From Tsukamurella sp. 1534 (lineage in GTDB: Bacteria > Actinomycetota > Actinomycetes > Mycobacteriales > Mycobacteriaceae): DNA of 64,000 bases. Numbering within the stretch: the first letter of the stretch is position 1; each line of letters opens with the position of its first letter. The notes below the pieces were generated by a model. That model had not been told where the DNA came from, ran no database searches, and saw only the letters and a list, made by a program, of their open reading frames with translations. The position numbers and the translations under genes are program-made. Positions 31,159 through 39,926 of this stretch are shown one piece after another. The stretch covers positions 90,229 to 154,228 of the forward strand of contig NZ_HE997628.1 in the NCBI RefSeq assembly GCF_000312385.1, in the 5' to 3' direction.

Positions 31159-31692
31159 TTATTCCCCGTTGATATCGGGGATCCGGCCGCCGGAGGCGAC
31201 CGAGACGCGGGGGAGCTGGCTGACGGTGACGGCGGGTAGTCGCACCTCGGAACCGTCGGTGCGGACGGCGTACACCGCACCGTTGCGTCCGATCCTAATG
31301 CCCGACACCTCGTCCCAGCCGATCGCGGTGGTGCCCGGGATCCGGACGGACCGGATCCCGTCGGGTCCGATGACGGTGCGGACGCGCAGGATCCAGACCG
31401 CCACGAGCAGCGGGACCAGCAGCACCGCCCAGCCCAGGACCTGCAGTCCCATGCTCGCGGTGCCGCCGTCCACGGCCCGCCCGACGGTCCACGGGCCGGC
31501 GATCGGTGCCAGGCAGACGGCGAACAGGGCGACGCCGAGCAGCGCGATGCCGGGGTGCTTGAACACGACGCGGTCGCCGGCGTTGAACGGCACGGCCGTG
31601 TCCGAGGTGTGGTCGGTGGTGACGACGCGCGTCGCCTCCGTGGTCGCGGTGCTCGTGTCCGATCCGCGGGTGTCGTCGGGGCTGCTGCTCAT
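31159..31692 (-). CDS. Cfp6-like PH-domain membrane protein
   Basis: About 177 residues. A hydrophilic Ser/Thr-rich N-terminus precedes two membrane helices (GIALLGVALFAVCLAPIAGP and GLQVLGWAVLLVPLLVAVWI), then a short bacterial PH-like (bPH2/DUF2581-type) domain: VIGPDGIRSVRIPGTTAIGW, DEVSGIRIGRNGAVYAVRTD. M. tuberculosis cfp6 (Rv3004), in the same position between doxX and ilvB, has this layout. The function is unknown. ATG 31692 is selected because GACAAT lies 7 nt upstream, fitting a leaderless start; a start at 31722 would add ten residues. The gene is divergent from the ilvB leader across about 100 bp. Confidence 0.8.
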   Translation of the reverse strand: MSSSPDDTRGSDTSTATTEATRVVTTDHTSDTAVPFNAGDRVVFKHPGIALLGVALFAVCLAPIAGPWTVGRAVDGGTASMGLQVLGWAVLLVPLLVAVWILRVRTVIGPDGIRSVRIPGTTAIGWDEVSGIRIGRNGAVYAVRTDGSEVRLPAVTVSQLPRVSVASGGRIPDINGE

Positions 31693-31721
31693 AACACGCA
31701 TTGTCGCACGCGTCAGCAGCA

Positions 31722-31736
31722 TCTCAGTATCTGAGA
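31722..31736. promoter_or_regulatory. Inverted repeat in the cfp6-ilvB divergent region
   Basis: TCTCAG and CTGAGA form 6-bp arms around TAT, 18 bp before the -35 box of ilvB. The 11-mer TATCTGAGACG inside it also occurs at 48644-48654 before the MFS gene. A regulator of branched-chain synthesis could bind here; which one is unknown. Confidence 0.4.
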
Positions 31737-31753
31737 CGTGCTTGCCACCTGGT

Positions 31754-31783
31754 TTGACGCGCGACCACGCGTGCGCCTAGTTT
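31754..31783 (+). promoter_or_regulatory. ilvBNC promoter
   Basis: TTGACG (31754-31759) and TAGTTT (31778-31783) form a -35/-10 pair with an 18-bp spacer. The expected transcription start, 7 nt further, is the G of the leader-peptide GTG at 31791, so the leader peptide is translated from a leaderless mRNA. It drives the attenuator and ilvBNC. Confidence 0.75.
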
Positions 31784-31790
31784 CACTGGT

Positions 31791-31841
31791 GTGAAACACA
31801 GCTACCAGCTCCTCGTAATCGGTCGGCGCGTCGCCGCCTGA
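31791..31841 (+). CDS. Branched-chain leader peptide of the ilvBNC attenuator
   Basis: A 16-codon frame from GTG 31791 to TGA 31839-31841 encodes VKHSYQLLVIGRRVAA. The consecutive Leu-Leu-Val-Ile codons are the control codons expected of an attenuator that senses charged branched-chain tRNAs. GTG is the predicted first transcribed base, so translation starts without a 5' leader. Eight bases at the end of the frame (GGCGCGTC, 31825-31832) can pair perfectly with GACGCGCC at 31871-31878, just before the terminator stem. Stalling of the ribosome would free alternative pairings and allow readthrough into ilvB. Similar leader peptides precede ilvB in corynebacteria and mycobacteria. Confidence 0.85.
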   Translation: MKHSYQLLVIGRRVAA

Positions 31842-31878
31842 ACCGGTTACATCCGTTTCGCACCAGCATCGACGCGCC

Positions 31879-31912
31879 ACCCTCGCTCAGCCACCGCTGA
31901 CGGGGGTTTTTT
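31879..31912 (+). terminator. Attenuator terminator before ilvB
   Basis: ACCCTCGCTCAGC (31879-31891) pairs with GCTGACGGGGGT (31896-31907) with a single bulge and one G-T pair around a 4-nt loop, followed by six T. This is a classic intrinsic terminator, lying 38 nt after the leader-peptide stop and 78 nt before ilvB, so it terminates early unless antitermination occurs. Confidence 0.88.
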
Positions 31913-31990
31913 GTTGCCCGGATAGTCTCCGGTCCGACGAGATCAGCGCGTGAAATGTCCAGCATCGCAAGAGCACGAGAAGGTCAAGCC

Positions 31991-33964
31991 GTGAGTGCAC
32001 CTACCGCTCGGCCCCACCCAGGGCAGAAGCCCGGGGCCCGCAAGCCCGGCGCCGGTACCCCCGGCGCGCATCCCGCCGCCCCGAAGTCGAACGTCGCCGA
32101 CGTCGCGCACAGCACCCTCGACGGTGCGCGTCACGTCGCCCCCGAGCGCGTCACCGGCGCGCAGTCGGTCGTCCGGTCTCTCGAGGAGATCGGCGTGGAC
32201 ACGGTCTTCGGCATTCCGGGCGGCTGCATCCTCCCGGTCTACGATCCGCTCCTCGATTCGGAGAAGGTGCGGCACGTCCTGGTGCGGCACGAGCAGGGTG
32301 CCGGCCACGCCGCCACCGGCTACGCGCAGGCGACCGGCAAGGTCGGCGTCTGCATGGCGACGTCGGGTCCCGGCGCCACGAACCTGGTGACGCCGCTCGC
32401 CGACGCGCAGATGGACTCCGTCCCGATCGTCGCGATCACCGGCCAGGTCGGCCGCCCGCTGATCGGCACCGACGCCTTCCAGGAGGCCGACATCTCGGGC
32501 ATCACGATGCCCGTGACCAAGCACAACTTCCTGGTGTCCGACGCCGCCGACATCCCGCGGGTGATCGCCGAGGCCTTCTACCTGGCCGAGAGCGGCCGCC
32601 CGGGCGCGGTGCTCGTCGACATCCCGAAGGACGTGCTGCAGGAGGAGACGATGTTCTCCTGGCCGCCGCAGATCGACCTGCCGGGCTACCGCCCCGTCAC
32701 CAAGCCGCACGGCAAGCAGATCCGGGAGGCCGCGCGCCTGATCGCAGCCGCGCAGTCGCCCGTGCTCTACGTGGGCGGCGGCGTGCTCAAGGCCAACGCC
32801 TCCGACGAACTGCTCAAGCTCGCCGAGCTGACCGGCATCCCCGTCGTGACCACGCTGATGGCGCGGGGCGTGTTCCCGGACAGTCATCAGCAGCACATGG
32901 GCATGCCCGGCATGCACGGCACCGTCGGCGCCGTCGCCGCGCTGCAGCGCTCCGACCTCCTGGTCACCCTGGGCGCGCGGTTCGACGACCGCGTCACCGG
33001 CCAGCTGGACTCGTTCGCGCCCGACGCGAAGGTCATCCACGCCGACATCGACCCGGCGGAGATCGGCAAGAACCGGTTCGCCGACGTGCCGATCGTGGGC
33101 GACTGCAAGGACGTCATCAGCGAGCTGATCGCCGCGATCTCCGAGGACCGGGCGACGATCGACGCCCCGGACCTGAGCGCCTGGTGGGCGTACCTGGACG
33201 GGATCCGGGACACCTTCCCGCTGGCGTACAACCGGCCGTCCGACGGTGCCCTGAGCCCCGAGTTCGTGATCGAGCGCCTCGGCGCCGCCGCGGGCCCGGA
33301 CGCGATCTACTGCGCGGGCGTCGGCCAGCACCAGATGTGGGCCGCGCAGTTCGTCAAGTACGAGAAGCCGCGCACGTGGCTCAACTCGGGCGGCCTCGGC
33401 ACCATGGGTTACGCGGTCCCCGCGGCTCTCGGCGCCAAGATGGGCGCGCCCGAGAAGGAGGTCTGGGCGATCGACGGTGACGGCTGCTTCCAGATGACCA
33501 ATCAGGAGCTCGCCACCGCCGCCATCGAGGGCGCGCCGATCAAGGTCGCCGTCATCAACAACGGCAACCTGGGTATGGTCCGCCAGTGGCAGACGTTGTT
33601 CTACGAGCAGCGCTACTCGAGCACCGACCTCTCCACGCACTCGATGCGGATCCCGGACTTCGTCAAGCTCGGCGAGGCCCTGGGCTGTGTGTCCTTCCGC
33701 TGCGAGCGCGAGGAGGACGTGGACGCCGTCATCGCGCAGGCGCGGGAGATCACCGACCGCCCGGTGGTCATCGATTTCATCGTGGGCGCCGACGCCCAGG
33801 TGTGGCCGATGGTCGCCGCCGGAACGAGCAACGACGAGATCATGGCCGCCCGGGACATCCGCCCGCTGTTCGACGAGGACGACGCGGCCGACGAGCCCGC
33901 CGTGATCCACGCCGTCGCCTCGCGCCCCGATGCGGCGACGCTGCCCAAGGAGGAGCAGAAGTGA
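31991..33964 (+). CDS. ilvB: Acetolactate synthase large subunit
   Basis: 657-residue thiamine-diphosphate enzyme, the committed step for valine, leucine and isoleucine. ThDP and FAD features: the catalytic Glu in [40 protein letters not shown], and the metal-ThDP motif from [20 protein letters not shown] to [13 protein letters not shown]. The first 50 residues are a Pro/Gly/Ala-rich extension ([20 protein letters not shown]) typical of mycobacterial IlvB. GTG 31991 has GAGAAGG at 7 nt; an in-frame upstream ATG at 31955 lacks such support. It follows the leader peptide and attenuator and overlaps ilvN by GTGA. Confidence 0.97.
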   Translation: MSAPTARPHPGQKPGARKPGAGTPGAHPAAPKSNVADVAHSTLDGARHVAPERVTGAQSVVRSLEEIGVDTVFGIPGGCILPVYDPLLDSEKVRHVLVRHEQGAGHAATGYAQATGKVGVCMATSGPGATNLVTPLADAQMDSVPIVAITGQVGRPLIGTDAFQEADISGITMPVTKHNFLVSDAADIPRVIAEAFYLAESGRPGAVLVDIPKDVLQEETMFSWPPQIDLPGYRPVTKPHGKQIREAARLIAAAQSPVLYVGGGVLKANASDELLKLAELTGIPVVTTLMARGVFPDSHQQHMGMPGMHGTVGAVAALQRSDLLVTLGARFDDRVTGQLDSFAPDAKVIHADIDPAEIGKNRFADVPIVGDCKDVISELIAAISEDRATIDAPDLSAWWAYLDGIRDTFPLAYNRPSDGALSPEFVIERLGAAAGPDAIYCAGVGQHQMWAAQFVKYEKPRTWLNSGGLGTMGYAVPAALGAKMGAPEKEVWAIDGDGCFQMTNQELATAAIEGAPIKVAVINNGNLGMVRQWQTLFYEQRYSSTDLSTHSMRIPDFVKLGEALGCVSFRCEREEDVDAVIAQAREITDRPVVIDFIVGADAQVWPMVAAGTSNDEIMAARDIRPLFDEDDAADEPAVIHAVASRPDAATLPKEEQK

Positions 33965-34464
33965 GCACCACGCACACACTGAGCGTTCTGGTCGAGGACC
34001 GGCCGGGTGTGCTCGCCCGCGTCTCCTCGCTGTTCTCGCGCCGCGGCTTCAACATCGAGAGCCTCGCCGTGGGCGGCACCGAGCTCAAGGGCGTCTCGCG
34101 CATGACGATCGTCGTGACCGTCGACGAGCTGCCGCTGGAGCAGGTCACCAAGCAGCTGAACAAGCTCGTCTCGGTCCTGAAGATCGTGGAGCAGGACTCG
34201 ACCACGTCGGTCGCCCGCGAGCTCATGCTCATCAAGGTGCGGGCCGATGCCACCTCGCGCGGCCAGGTGACCGATACGGTGGACCTGTTCCGAGCGAAGA
34301 TCGTCGACGTCTCGCCCGACTCGGTGACCATCGAGGCCACCGGTACGCCGGACAAGCTCGACGCGCTGCTGGCGGTCCTGGATCCCTTCGGGATCCGCGA
34401 GATCGCCCAGTCCGGCGTCATCGCCCTGGGCCGCGGTCCGAAGTCGATCACCGCGACCCGCTAG
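33961..34464 (+). CDS. ilvN: Acetolactate synthase small (regulatory) subunit
   Basis: 167 residues, the usual size. The N-terminal ACT domain ([32 protein letters not shown]) binds valine for feedback inhibition of IlvB. The C-terminal part ([40 protein letters not shown]) contacts and activates the large subunit. GTG 33961 overlaps the ilvB stop by GTGA, ensuring balanced synthesis of both subunits. ilvC follows 39 bp downstream. Confidence 0.97.
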   Translation: MSTTHTLSVLVEDRPGVLARVSSLFSRRGFNIESLAVGGTELKGVSRMTIVVTVDELPLEQVTKQLNKLVSVLKIVEQDSTTSVARELMLIKVRADATSRGQVTDTVDLFRAKIVDVSPDSVTIEATGTPDKLDALLAVLDPFGIREIAQSGVIALGRGPKSITATR

Positions 34465-35517
<1,053 letters not shown>

Positions 35518-35537
35518 GCTCACCCCGCACCAGGCCG

Positions 35538-35573
35538 GAGCCCCGTCGACCCCCTCGTGGTTCGACGGGGCTC
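35538..35573 (+). terminator. ilvBNC terminator
   Basis: GAGCCCCGTCGA (35538-35549) pairs perfectly with TCGACGGGGCTC (35562-35573) around a 12-nt loop, 20 bp after the ilvC stop. A short TT follows. It separates the operon from the TetR gene. Confidence 0.85.
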
Positions 35574-35604
35574 TTGCGTGTCCGGGGGTCTGGGGCTAAC
35601 GTAC

Positions 35605-35629
35605 TGAACGTGTTCAGTGAACGTGTTCA
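35605..35629. promoter_or_regulatory. Tandem operator overlapping the TetR start codon
   Basis: TGAACGTGTTCA occurs twice, at 35605-35616 and 35618-35629, one base apart. Each copy has GAAC/GTTC symmetry around GT. The GTG start at 35610 lies inside the first copy, and the -10 box TAACGT (35597-35602) is directly upstream. Repressor bound here would block both polymerase and ribosome; autoregulation by the encoded TetR is very likely. Confidence 0.75.
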
Positions 35630-36209
35630 TTCCCGGGCGGACGCGAAACGCGAGACGCGGTCGAAGGTTCTCGCCGCGGCCGACGCGTTGTTCCGCTCCG
35701 ACGGGTTCGCGGGCACCACGATCCGGCGTATCGCCGCCGAGGCCGGTGTCAGCGTCGGCACCGTGATGGCGGTGGGGGACAAGGACGCCCTGCTCATCGC
35801 CATCGTCGACGAGTGGATCGCCGCCGTGCACGCCGAGCGCTCGCCCGGCGAGCCGCTCCCGGCGCTCTCCGTCGACGAGGCGGTCGGCCGACTCGTGGGC
35901 ACGGTCGCGCCGTTCGTCACCTACTTCAACGACGACGGGGACCTCTCCCGCGAGTACGCCGCCGTGCTCGCCCGCGGAGGGCACCGCTCGCGCACCTTCG
36001 GCGACCTCGCGGGCGAGCTGCGCGAGGATTTCGCGCGGATCTTCCGCGCCGCCGGGCATCGCGACCCCGACGCCGCCGCGCGCACCCTCTACTTCGTCTA
36101 CATCGGCCTGTTGTTCACCACGTCCGGTGACGCGATCACGCGGCAGCAAGCCGCGGCCGGCCTCGTCGAGGCCGTCGAACAGATTCTCGGAGAAGGAGTT
36201 ACGCGATGA
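35610..36209 (+). CDS. TetR-family repressor
   Basis: 199 residues. The TetR_N HTH is at about residues 8-58 (ETRSKVLAAADALFRSDGFA, TIRRIAAEAGVSVGTVMAVG). The C-terminal ligand domain (VGRLVGTVAPFVTYF, ARTLYFVYIGLLFTTSG) does not reveal the inducer. GTG 35610 has TAACGT 7 nt upstream and no Shine-Dalgarno, so it is read from a leaderless transcript whose first codon lies in the operator. Its stop overlaps the next gene by ATGA; the DoxX-like membrane protein downstream is thus the most probable target. Confidence 0.92.
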   Translation: MFSERVHSRADAKRETRSKVLAAADALFRSDGFAGTTIRRIAAEAGVSVGTVMAVGDKDALLIAIVDEWIAAVHAERSPGEPLPALSVDEAVGRLVGTVAPFVTYFNDDGDLSREYAAVLARGGHRSRTFGDLAGELREDFARIFRAAGHRDPDAAARTLYFVYIGLLFTTSGDAITRQQAAAGLVEAVEQILGEGVTR

Positions 36210-36574
36210 CCGCCGCCCTGATCGACACCCCGCGACTGCCCTGGCTCACAGTTCTGCTGGCGGTCGCCCTGCTCGGCGACGCGCTGCTGTCCGTGCGCCC
36301 GCCGCAGTTCATCCAGGACTGCCTCGACGGCGTGCGCTTCCCTCGCGACTGGTGGTGGACCCTGATCGCGATCAAGCTCGTCGCCGGCGCGGGGCTGCTG
36401 GCGGGCCTGCACTACCCGGGGGTGGGGTTCGCGGCCAACGCCGGCGTCGTCGCCTACTTCGTGTGCGCCGCCGTCGCGCACGTGCGCGCGCGGTTCCTCG
36501 GCTCCACCTTCTGGGTGAACTGCCTCGGGATGCTCACGTTCTCGCTGGTCGTGCTGCTGATCTCGTACCTGTGA
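36206..36574 (+). CDS. Small four-helix membrane protein (DoxX-like)
   Basis: 122 residues with about four hydrophobic segments (LPWLTVLLAVALLGDALLSV, WWWTLIAIKLVAGAGLLAGL, GVGFAANAGVVAYFVCAAVA, LGMLTFSLVVLLISYL). The arrangement resembles the DoxX-like family, but no conserved motif allows a specific role. GAAGGAG is 7 nt before ATG 36206, and ATGA overlaps the tetR stop, so it is coexpressed with its probable repressor. Export, membrane redox or stress roles are possible. Confidence 0.75.
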   Translation: MTAALIDTPRLPWLTVLLAVALLGDALLSVRPPQFIQDCLDGVRFPRDWWWTLIAIKLVAGAGLLAGLHYPGVGFAANAGVVAYFVCAAVAHVRARFLGSTFWVNCLGMLTFSLVVLLISYL

Positions 36575-36616
36575 GCAAGATCGATGCACGGAACAGAAGA
36601 AACCAGCACTGCTGAA

Positions 36617-36643
36617 TGATAGGCTCCGGGGAAACGGCTATCA
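36617..36643. promoter_or_regulatory. Weak inverted repeat before the diiron oxygenase gene
   Basis: TGATAG (36617-36622) and CTATCA (36638-36643) form 6-bp arms around 15 nt, 30 bp before ATG 36674. It could be an operator. No second copy was found in the window. Confidence 0.3.
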
Positions 36644-36673
36644 CCGCCGAACCGCGCACGAAGGAGTGAATCG

Positions 36674-37681
36674 ATGCGGCTGGCACTGACCCACATGTCG
36701 CGCACCATGGGCGACCCGTTCCCCGGGCAGGCGGAGTACGAGCAGACCCTGACGGACCTCTCCGAGGCGTCGGTGCGCCGCAACTTCGATCCGTACGTGG
36801 ACATCGACTGGGACGCGCCGGAGCTCGAGATCACCCCGGGCGACCCCCGCTGGGTGTGCGATGCGCGGTTCGATCCCATCGGCCGGCACCCCTGGTACCA
36901 GGCCCAGCCGCTCGAGAAGCAGATCGAGATCGGCATGTGGCGCCAGGCCAACGTGGCCAAGGTCGGCCTGCAGTTCGAATCCATGCTGATCCGCGGCATC
37001 ATGCAGTACACGGCGGCGCTGCCGAACAACTCGCCGGAGTTCCGGTACGCCACCCACGAGGCGAAGGAGGAGTGTCAGCACACGCTGATGTTCCAGGAGT
37101 TCGTCAACCGCGTCGGCAAGGACGTCCCGGGCGGCAGCTGGTTCCTGCGCCGCATCTCGCCGGTGGTCCCGCTGTTCGCGACGATGACGCCGCTGTACTT
37201 CTACATGATGGTGCTGGGCGGCGAGGAGCCGATCGACCACCTGCAGAAGCAGTTCCTGCGCTCGTCCGCCGAGCAGCACCCGGCGATGACCTCCATCATG
37301 CAGATCCACGTGGCGGAGGAGGCGAGGCACATCGGCTTCGCGCACCAGCTGCTGGAGCATCGCATCCCCACCCGCGGCCGTCTCCCGCGCCTCGTGCTCT
37401 CGCTCATGCTGCCGCTCACCATGCGGGTCATGGTGACCATGATCATGATGCCGCCCAAGCAGTTCTGGGAGACCTTCGACATCCCGCGGTCGGTGAAGAA
37501 GGACATCTTCTGGCGCTCGCCCGAGTCGCAGCAGATGAAGCGCGACGTGTTCGGCGACGTGCGCATGATGGCCGAGAAGTGCGGCCTGATGAACCCGCTG
37601 TCGAAGCTGATGTGGCGGATCTGCGGCATCGACGGCCGCATCTCCCGTTTCCGCAGCGAGCCCGCCTACGCCGCGCAGTAG
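36674..37681 (+). CDS. AurF-like diiron oxygenase
   Basis: 335 residues of the p-aminobenzoate N-oxygenase (AurF) family. Carboxylate and histidine iron ligands are recognisable in LQFESMLIRGIMQYTAALPN, THEAKEECQHTLMFQEF and IHVAEEARHIGFAHQLLEHR, the E-x(n)-E-x-x-x-H pattern of ferritin-like diiron sites. AurF oxidises aryl amines, while many actinobacterial homologues have unknown substrates, possibly lipids or sterols. ATG 36674 has AAGGAG at 7 nt. It converges on the NmrA gene (one base apart) at the end of a cluster with an FAD oxidoreductase, DUF3556 and acyl-CoA synthetase. Metal site and context support a redox role. Confidence 0.9.
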   Translation: MRLALTHMSRTMGDPFPGQAEYEQTLTDLSEASVRRNFDPYVDIDWDAPELEITPGDPRWVCDARFDPIGRHPWYQAQPLEKQIEIGMWRQANVAKVGLQFESMLIRGIMQYTAALPNNSPEFRYATHEAKEECQHTLMFQEFVNRVGKDVPGGSWFLRRISPVVPLFATMTPLYFYMMVLGGEEPIDHLQKQFLRSSAEQHPAMTSIMQIHVAEEARHIGFAHQLLEHRIPTRGRLPRLVLSLMLPLTMRVMVTMIMMPPKQFWETFDIPRSVKKDIFWRSPESQQMKRDVFGDVRMMAEKCGLMNPLSKLMWRICGIDGRISRFRSEPAYAAQ

Positions 37682-37682
37682 C

Positions 37683-38504
37683 TCAGCGGAACGCCTCGTC
37701 GTTGTCGGCCACCCAGTCCACGTAGGAGCGGGCCGGGTGGCCGGCCAGCGTCGGAACGGCGTCGGTGACGGCGATGCCGTGCTCCTGTGCGTGGGCGAAG
37801 GACCGCAGCAGCCCGTCGACGGCCCACCGCGGTACGCCGGCCCCGCCGAGACGCGCCCGGACCTCGTCGGGGGACACCGCGCGAACCTCGAGGGTGCGGC
37901 CCAGCCGGTCGCCGATCGCCGCGATCTGCCGGCGGGAGGACAGTGCGTGCGGACCGGTCAGCGTGATGGTGCGCCGCAGTGCGGGCCCCGTGAGGGCGGC
38001 GGCCAGGGCGTCGGCCACGTCCCGCTCGTCGACGGGGGCGGTCGGTACGTCGGGGAACGGGGTCTCGACGGTGCCGCCGGCGCGGATCGCCGCCGCCCAC
38101 CAGTGCGCGGTGTTGAGCGCGAACGGCACTGATCGCACGACGGTCCACGGTGCCGGGGACCCCGTCACCAGCGCCTCGAGCGGCCGGTACCGCTCGCCCG
38201 TCGGGCTTTCCGGATCGGCCGCCGACGCCGAGGACAGCAGCACGACGTGGCCGACCGCGGCCGCGAGCAGCTCGGCGAGCCGGCTCTCCGGAGCGTCGCC
38301 GAGCGCCGAGGTGGTCACCAGGACGGCGTCGCAGCCCTCCACCAGGGCGGCGGCGTCCGTGCCGGTCGGGACGACCTCGGCGCTCGGTATCGCGGCCGCC
38401 CGCGGATCGCGGCTCGTGGCGCGGACGGCGACGCCGGCTTCCGCGAGGGTGGACACGACCCTCCGCCCGACGACTCCGGTCGCGCCCATCACCAGCGTCC
38501 GCAT
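37683..38504 (-). CDS. NmrA/SDR-like NAD(P)-binding protein
   Basis: 273 residues of the atypical short-chain dehydrogenase (NmrA/NAD(P)H-binding) family. The nucleotide motif is MRTLVMGATGVVGRRVVSTL at residues 1-20. VLLSSASAADPE and WTVVRSVPFALNTAHW are usual next blocks, and the catalytic YxxxK of classical SDRs is absent. Such proteins are often quinone or redox sensors or reductases. ATG 38504 is supported by TAGCCT 6 nt upstream (leaderless); this -10 box overlaps the stop codon of the FAD gene. It is the last gene of the minus-strand cluster. Confidence 0.88.
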   Translation of the reverse strand: MRTLVMGATGVVGRRVVSTLAEAGVAVRATSRDPRAAAIPSAEVVPTGTDAAALVEGCDAVLVTTSALGDAPESRLAELLAAAVGHVVLLSSASAADPESPTGERYRPLEALVTGSPAPWTVVRSVPFALNTAHWWAAAIRAGGTVETPFPDVPTAPVDERDVADALAAALTGPALRRTITLTGPHALSSRRQIAAIGDRLGRTLEVRAVSPDEVRARLGGAGVPRWAVDGLLRSFAHAQEHGIAVTDAVPTLAGHPARSYVDWVADNDEAFR

Positions 38505-38513
38505 GCCGCAAGG

Positions 38514-39926
38514 CTACCGGCCGAGGCGGTCCAGCGCGCGCGTCGCGGCGTGGAGGCCGCACATGCCGTGCGCGCCGGGGCCGGGTGGCGTGGCCGCGGA
38601 GCAGATGTACATGCCCGGCACCCCGAGATCGTAGGGCTGCACCGTGATCCGCGGACCGAACACCAACTGCAGCGGGTCCTTGGACCCGGTGTTGATGTCG
38701 CCGCCGACGAAGTTGGGGTTGTAGCGCGCCATCTCGGTTGTGGAGCGGACCGCGGTGCCGACGATCCGCTCGCGGAATCCGGGGGCGAAGCGTTCGATCT
38801 GGGCCACGATCGCGTCGGTGGCGTCGCCCGAGAAGCCGTTCGGCACATGCGCGTACGACCACAGCGGATGCACATCGCCCACGCTGCGCGACGGATCGGC
38901 GAGGTACTGCTGGCCGACGAGGACGAAGGGGCGTTCGGGCATCCGCCCGGCCGCGATCGCCCGCTCGGTCGCGGCGACCTCGCCGAAGTCGCCGCCCAGG
39001 TGGACAGTGCCCGCCCGGCGCGCATCCGGATTGGTCCAGGGCACGCCGTCCTGGACGGCGAAGTCCACCTTGAACGCGCCCGGACCCCGCCGGAACCGAT
39101 CGAAGGCGCGGCGCACCCGCGGGGGTAGCCGGCCGCCGAGGACGCGCGAGACCTGTTGCGGGTCGAGGTCGAACAACGTCAGATCGGTTCTGGGGACGTT
39201 CGCCGCCGTCACCCGCACGCCCGTCTCCACCCGGCCGCCCAGATCCTCGAACTCGGCGAGCAGGGCCGAGGCGATCGCCCCGGACCCGCCCTCGGCGACC
39301 TGCCAGCCCGCCGCGTGCCCGGCCGTCAGGATGCCCTTTCCGATCGCCGAGCTCATCGGCTCGTGCAGGGGACGGAAGGCGTGTGCGGCGACTCCGCCCC
39401 ACAGCCCCCGCGCCTGGGGAGTCCGGAAGGCCCGGGCCAGCGCGGCGGCGGGGAGGGGAGTTGGCGCGCCGAAACCGGCCAGTGCCACCGGGTGTCGGGG
39501 CACGCGCAGCAGTGGGCCCAGCATCGACGGGCCGATCCTGTCGAAGTTCTCCACCGGCCGGCCGAAGAGCGCCCGCCAGGCGGCACCGTCGCGCCCGAGC
39601 TCGGCCGCCGTGTCGTCGACTGTGCGCCGCAGCACCCCGGCGGTCCCGTCGTCGAGGGGATGCACGCACTCGAGTTCGGCCGAGCGCCAGCGCAGCCCGC
39701 GCCGCGCGAGGTCGATCGTGGCGAGGAACGGAGAGCCGACCGCCATCGGGTGGATGGCGGCGCAGTGATCGTGGATCAGCCCGGGCACGATGCCCTCGAA
39801 GGAGCGCAGGCCGCCGCCGACGGTGTCGCCGGCCTCCAGGACGGTGGTCTTGACGCCCGCGCGGGCCAGGGTGATCGCGGCGGCGAGCCCGTTGGGCCCG
39901 CTGCCGACGACGGTGCCGGTGGTCAT
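38514..39926 (-). CDS. FAD-dependent oxidoreductase, phytoene-desaturase-like
   Basis: 470 residues. The FAD dinucleotide motif VVGSGPNGLAAAITLARAGV occupies residues 6-25, followed by VLEAGDTVGGGLRSFE; TVGGG in this position is typical of carotenoid/retinol-saturase-like proteins. The C-terminal FAD contact is VPGMYICSAATPPGPGAHGM. The protein is related to CrtI-type and actinobacterial NAD(P)/FAD-dependent oxidoreductases of unknown substrate. ATG 39926 overlaps the DUF3556 stop by ATGA, and TAGGGT stands 7 nt upstream, so it may also have an internal leaderless promoter. It is part of the acyl-CoA synthetase cluster. Confidence 0.9.
   Translation of the reverse strand: MTTGTVVGSGPNGLAAAITLARAGVKTTVLEAGDTVGGGLRSFEGIVPGLIHDHCAAIHPMAVGSPFLATIDLARRGLRWRSAELECVHPLDDGTAGVLRRTVDDTAAELGRDGAAWRALFGRPVENFDRIGPSMLGPLLRVPRHPVALAGFGAPTPLPAAALARAFRTPQARGLWGGVAAHAFRPLHEPMSSAIGKGILTAGHAAGWQVAEGGSGAIASALLAEFEDLGGRVETGVRVTAANVPRTDLTLFDLDPQQVSRVLGGRLPPRVRRAFDRFRRGPGAFKVDFAVQDGVPWTNPDARRAGTVHLGGDFGEVAATERAIAAGRMPERPFVLVGQQYLADPSRSVGDVHPLWSYAHVPNGFSGDATDAIVAQIERFAPGFRERIVGTAVRSTTEMARYNPNFVGGDINTGSKDPLQLVFGPRITVQPYDLGVPGMYICSAATPPGPGAHGMCGLHAATRALDRLGR

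Noticed and set aside
31943-33979. A 678-codon minus-strand frame opposite ilvB
   Set aside because: His/Asp/Val-rich shadow translation of ilvB with no start signal and no family motif.
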